Shown: positions 58,901 through 64,000 of the stretch, piece after piece
Layout of the letters: the number at the start of each line of letters is the position of its first letter
How positions within the stretch are numbered: the first letter of the stretch is position 1
Position numbers and translations under genes: made by a program
The notes under the pieces: model-generated
The model's input: the letters and a program-made list of their open reading frames with translations, nothing else
What the model was told of the DNA's origin: nothing
Databases searched by the model: none
Assembly (NCBI GenBank): GCA_037074765.1
Contig: JBAMDO010000030.1
Span: 62,001-126,000, forward strand
DNA length: 64,000 bases
Direction of reading: 5' to 3'
DNA from: Mansonella perstans
Lineage: Eukaryota > Nematoda > Chromadorea > Rhabditida > Onchocercidae

Positions 58901-61900
58901 CGGAATATTTTGAGGAATCAGAGTTATTTTATCGTGTAGAATTTTTTTATTCATTGCTTTTTTTTCCATGAACCATTTCTTCTGTCATTTTTCTTCATGT
59001 TAAAATCAGTACGGAAATCGGTTCTTTGTTATTGTAGTAATTTGGAGGTAAAATAAGCTATATGATATTAGCAAGTTCGTAGAAGAAGCTTGAAATTTAT
59101 TTACTGGAAGCATTAAATGAAATAATAAGTCATTTCATTAAATCATTACCAGAAATCGAAATTATAGGAATTTGAGGATAAGTTAGTAAGAAAAATTTAA
59201 ATGCCCTTCAGAATGCATCAGATAGCTTTATTTAGATTGCAAATGGCGAATTGGAAAATGGTAATGTTGACCATGAGAAGAAAGCTCCATATGAAGTGAC
59301 CCAACCGATGCCCGCCCCACCCTCGGAAGATACAGTTGTAATCAGAGATTATGATCCGAAGAAATGTATGTTTTACTTTTTTATAGATTGTTTTATATTT
59401 TCACGTTTTATTTCACTACTTATTTGATTGTTTCAGCAATAGCTGCACGAAAAGCTGCTGACAAATGGATTATTTCACCTCTCACTGGTGAACGAATACC
59501 TGCCGATAAATTACAGGAGCATATGCGTTACAATACTGTTGATTCGCAATATAAAGAACAGCGAGAACGGTTCAAGCAAACTTTTTGTAAAACTTATTTT
59601 TCTTATGCAAGAATACACTTTTTCTCACTGATGATTTTTTTTAGAGAGTTGTCGGATCGCAATGAAGAAGAACCGGTATATGCGCCAGGTGCTGATATTA
59701 GCACGAATATTGGCAAGTTTGCGGAACGTCGTACTGATATATTTGGCCATGGTGCGGAACAAACGATTATTGGTAAGAAAGTAAGTTTTATCTTTTGGTT
59801 CATTACTTAACCAACCACTGCTAGTGTTTTTGGTAATTGAATTACTTTTATTAATTCAACTGTAATAAAATAATATCCGGCTAGTCGAATTTAAGATCTG
59901 CTTGATGTGATTCTAGTCATTATTATTATAAAAGTTATTAATGTATGGCATACAAAAGAAAGGAAGAATAGATTACATTATGACACTGTTTTTAGCTTGG
60001 CGAAGAAGAAGAGGCACCACGTGGTCCTGATCCCAAGCTTATCTGGGATGGTCAACAGTCTACAATCGATCAGACAACGAAATTAGCGCAGCAAAGCGTT
60101 ACATTGGGTATTTTTTATATAAATCTGGTGAAAATATTAAAATAACTGCCATTATTGGAAATGAATGATAGATACACAATAAATAATGAAGAATTTTTCA
60201 AGAATTTCATTTATAGTTCATTTATAGTTCAAGCAACCAGTCCTAGAGTTATAAAGAATACTGGTACGGAACCAATAGCTACACGGATCAGTAATCGGGA
60301 TTAGACAATAAAATTAATTTGTCAGATTGTTACTTAATTTATATTTTCAACAAAATAAAATTGGTGGTAAATAACCAAATAAAAATGTGAAAATCTTTTT
60401 TAAGATCAGCAAATCAATGAAATTCATAAACAACATGGATATATTGCTGATCCAAGCAAGGAAAGGATAGGACCAGGTGCTGTACCACCTCCTCCAGTTC
60501 AAACAGTTCCACCACCAACTACGACAGAAATAGCGGCAGCAGTGGTAACTACATCTCCAATCACTACCACTACTACAACCAGCACAACAACATCAACGCT
60601 AGTTCCAAAACCACCCGTTTCGACTCCACGTCCTCCAGTATTACCTCCGCAGAATGCACCAGCGCCAGTGCCATCAACACAGACTGTTCGACCACCAGTC
60701 ATTCCTCAAATCCCCATTCGACCACCACCACCTGGGTTTGTGACTGTACTGTTTCATGTTTCTCTTAATAATCATTGTTGGCGAGAAATCTCACAATTCA
60801 TTTTTTTTTTCTGTTTGGATAATAAATTGCGTGATAAATTGGTATTCAGAAAATAAGTTAGTAAAATGGCAAAATATATGCCGAAGTAGAAATATGAAGT
60901 ATGGTGTAAAAGTGAAAGAATAATTTTAGGTTTCCTGCTATACCTTTTCCAGGGGCTCCAATGCCAATGCCACCATTGCCAATGCCTGTTATGAGAGTTA
61001 GTTTATTTTGGTTGAAATATTCCTTTTCTTTTTTTGTAAGACTTTTTTTAAATATAAGATTTATGCAAGATGTTTAGTCACTATGACTAACACGAATGAA
61101 GAAATTCGAGACTTTTTTTTCGCTTGTCAAAGCTTGATTTCAAAAACTTAAATTATTTTTTAGCCACCAATGGGAGTTCCAATGATACCAGTTCCGGTAA
61201 TACCGCAAACGCCACTCGCTGTTCGTCCTACTACTACTGCACCGGTAACAGTCTCCATCCCACCACCCGCAACTTCGACTGCTCCTGCAATTGATACAAA
61301 TGCAGCTAGCAATGCTACTGTTGGAGATGGACCTCCGTCTGCAAAAAAGGCTCGAACAGAAGATGAGCTTGAAAATGAAGCTGATTGGCTTATGAAGGTA
61401 TTTTTATATTGTTTGGGGTTTTTCATTTAACACTGTAATATTAAATTTTTCAAATTCTTGGGATCATAGGTTTCCGACGTTATAGACTGTGATGTTCATG
61501 TAAGTCAAAACTATTAATTATGAGAGATTTAAAAGAAACAGTAACAAAGATATGTATTATTATTACATTCATAATGAAGTATTGCTTTTTAGGTCACCGG
61601 ATCAATTACAGTCACTGTCCAGATACCTAGCAGCGCTCCTAATCCAGACTGGAAACTTGATGGGCGACGATTAAATGTTTCTATGGATATTGCCGCACCG
61701 GTATGTTTAAATTTATGCTTGTTATATCTGTGGAATTTAAAAATCTCATCGGAATTATGTAACTTTTGATAGTCTAATATTGATTTGCACGTTTTGGTTC
61801 AAAAGAATAAATTCAGGTTTCTACGCTGAAAAACTTTGTGCAAGACGAGACTGGATTGCCGTGTTCAAAACAAAAGCTGTCATATGAGGTGAACCTTATG

Positions 61901-62151
61901 AGTTATGTGGGATTATGGTGCCCAGGAACGAAATTTAGAGTCTATAATACATTCAAATTCTAATCATGATTGTATCAAATCCCTTGTTGTTATCATCTTT
62001 TTTCAAATATTTGTTTACACTTGAATTTATTTTGTGGTATCAATTTCAGGGATTGTTCTTGAAAGATGCTTGCACATTAGCCTATTACAATATGAATACC
62101 GGAGCCGTTGTGCAGTTATTAATTAAGGAAAGAGGTGGTAAGAAGAAATGA
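55985..62151 (+). CDS. sf3a1: Splicing factor 3A subunit 1 (SF3A1/PRP21)
   Basis: SF3A1 is a U2 snRNP protein that helps form the pre-spliceosome in the nucleus. The start at 55985 (MPPMPPVVMVSNREEDSVNT) follows TTTTCAG, fit for spliced-leader addition. About 19 exons follow. VIGIIYPPPDIR leads to SURP1 (VDKTAAFVARNGIDFENKIR, exon 56394-56578), then PPQFEFDADPATINAFDL, SURP2 (FLTSLMNRESRNYQFDFL, exon 57065-57224), AYAQIDWHDFVVVQTVDFP (57903-57990) and a short acidic DVESDSDEEHQE. The SF3A1 core has RKAADKWIISPLTGERIPAD (59437 on), VYAPGADISTNIGKFAERRT and DIFGHG (59645-59780), then a proline/threonine-rich linker (60405-61397). The C-terminal ubiquitin-like domain (61593-62151) ends LLIKERGGKKK, matching the family's LALKERGGRKK. 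The exon 10/11 junction near 59580-59645 is ambiguous: the intron reads open in frame. An upstream in-frame ATG lies at 55877. Intron 1 has a long poly(T). Confidence 0.95.
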
Positions 62152-63490
62152 TCAAGGGAAGAATATTATTAAACTTGTATTTTGTTCCAAATTTAATTGT
62201 ATTTTACTAACAAATTTGCTTCTATTCTTGAACGATTTGGGATCATCCATGGAATACAAACAGCTCTGGAAATTCTTCTGGTGGGGATCACTAAATTTTG
62301 CGTTTTTTTGTAGCTTTCTTAAATTCATTAGCTTCTTCAATATTTGTTCTTATTCAGCCAAAAATAAACTAACTAATGTGTCATTAGGATTTTTTTTCTG
62401 ATTTTTTTTTGGCTTTGAAAATATGTGAGCTGGGAGCTGGCATTTTGGTATGTTGCCGTTGTTGTCGTATCTACACACAGTACCTTTCTGGTTGAAATAT
62501 GTTCAGGTTGAATACACAATTCTCGTGATTATGTAGTGCAACGAAATGACTTGGATCATTTGAGAATATTTGATATACTTTATATTTCACATATAATCGT
62601 TTGCCATCGTATGAAATAGATTGTGTAACAGAATGTTCTAAAATTCAAAATTCGCAATATTATGGATAGTTGATTTAAAATGTTCAAATCATGTAAAATT
62701 TTGTTGCTTCATATATGTAATCTTTCATTCCAATCTACTTAAAAAAAAAAAAAAAAAAAAAGAATGAAAGACGTAAAAAACTCACGTATAAGATTATTAA
62801 ATTAAGAGAATACAGAAAGAAAAAAAACACTTCTAGGATGAATAAAAATAAAACAGTTGGAAGCGAACAAAATGCCTAATGGTGAGGTACACTGAATTGT
62901 ACTGAGCTCAACACATTAGAGAGTATATTGATTTATAATACAGTAAAAAGAATGAAATGTACTGATTTAGTCAACTGCGATAATTATCGTAGGGAAAGAA
63001 ATTAATGGAAGTTTCAGTGAGCAGTTTATTGAATCGTAGATAAACCTAGTTTAAGGATGCAGTCACAATTGTTGCAGAATGGTAAATAGCATTATTATGA
63101 TTCTTTCTTTCCAATTAATTTAATTCAATCCAATAAAAGTAAAAGAAAGGATGAATAGTTGAAAAAATATTTCGAATTATTCCAATTAATTCGTTGGATG
63201 CATGCGGTTGTGAAGACAAGCTAGGTTTAAGTTTTTTCGGGAAATTTAAAACCTAGAAAATATAGAACTTTTAAATTTTGAACTCAAAAGGATGTATTTT
63301 TAGGATGGATATAGAGTCGTAAAAATTGGACTAAATAGTGTAGAGCTACTATTTGGTTTTTCTTTTTTGTCAACGAATAATTCCATAGAAATTCCTAGAA
63401 GCAATCTGTGCTCTCCTCCTACCTCGCCTTCACATTACTGTAATAAGTGAAAAGTTGCTATTATCGTTACTGATTGTCACTGCTTTGCTT
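62152..63490. other. Convergent 3' flanks of SF3A1 and copine-like gene
   Basis: AT-rich with a poly(A) run near 62741-62760. Both genes point into this interval, so it holds their 3' UTRs and polyadenylation sites. The 88-codon plus ORF at 62135-62401 is low in complexity and probably UTR. Confidence 0.45.

Positions 63491-64000
<510 letters not shown>

Noticed and set aside
60499..60702. Minus ORF rich in glycine and valine, and a similar one at 61160-61426
   Set aside because: Complement of the proline/threonine-rich linker exons of SF3A1.

Overview
The window looks like nuclear DNA of a nematode, most likely a clade III (spirurid or filarial) worm. It is very AT-rich. The genes are cut into many small exons, most introns are about 50 to 700 bases long, and their 3' ends read TTTCAG or TTTTAG. 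Several genes have such an acceptor just before the start codon, as expected where a spliced leader is added. The nematode placement is inferred from this architecture and from remembered homologues; no database search was possible.

Layout from left to right. 1-3491: two unrecognised minus-strand genes, the first running off the left edge. 8180-10115: C-terminal exons of WDR3/UTP12 (minus) without the N-terminal two thirds. 11580-11773: one decayed exon of the geranylgeranyltransferase-I beta subunit (plus). 13763-23463: SMC5 (minus). 24748-26127: a sorting nexin 17-like gene (plus), divergent from SMC5, with frameshifts and no C-terminal half. 29685-31560: scattered plus-strand exons of a putative cysteine-rich protein. 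33030-37799: folliculin (minus). 39394-43827: eIF3 subunit D (minus). 45808-52239: a filament-like or disordered repeat protein (plus) whose last exon is a 57-bp, roughly 45-unit tandem array broken by a 2-base deletion. 55985-62151: splicing factor SF3A1 (plus). 63491-64000: 3' end of a copine/RGLG-like VWA gene (minus), cut by the right edge.

The recognised genes are housekeeping genes from unrelated pathways: ribosome biogenesis, genome maintenance, endosomal recycling, nutrient signalling, translation initiation and pre-mRNA splicing. They do not form one functional cluster. SMC5/SNX17-like and eIF3D/repeat gene are divergent pairs; SF3A1 and the copine-like gene converge.

The most unusual features are the repeat-protein gene, two short tandem duplications that each copy a splice site (SMC5 intron 1 acceptor and SNX17-like exon 1 donor), and the run of gene fragments between 8 and 12 kb. 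Exon limits were read by eye from splice signals and reading-frame agreement, so they should be treated as good to a few bases at best.
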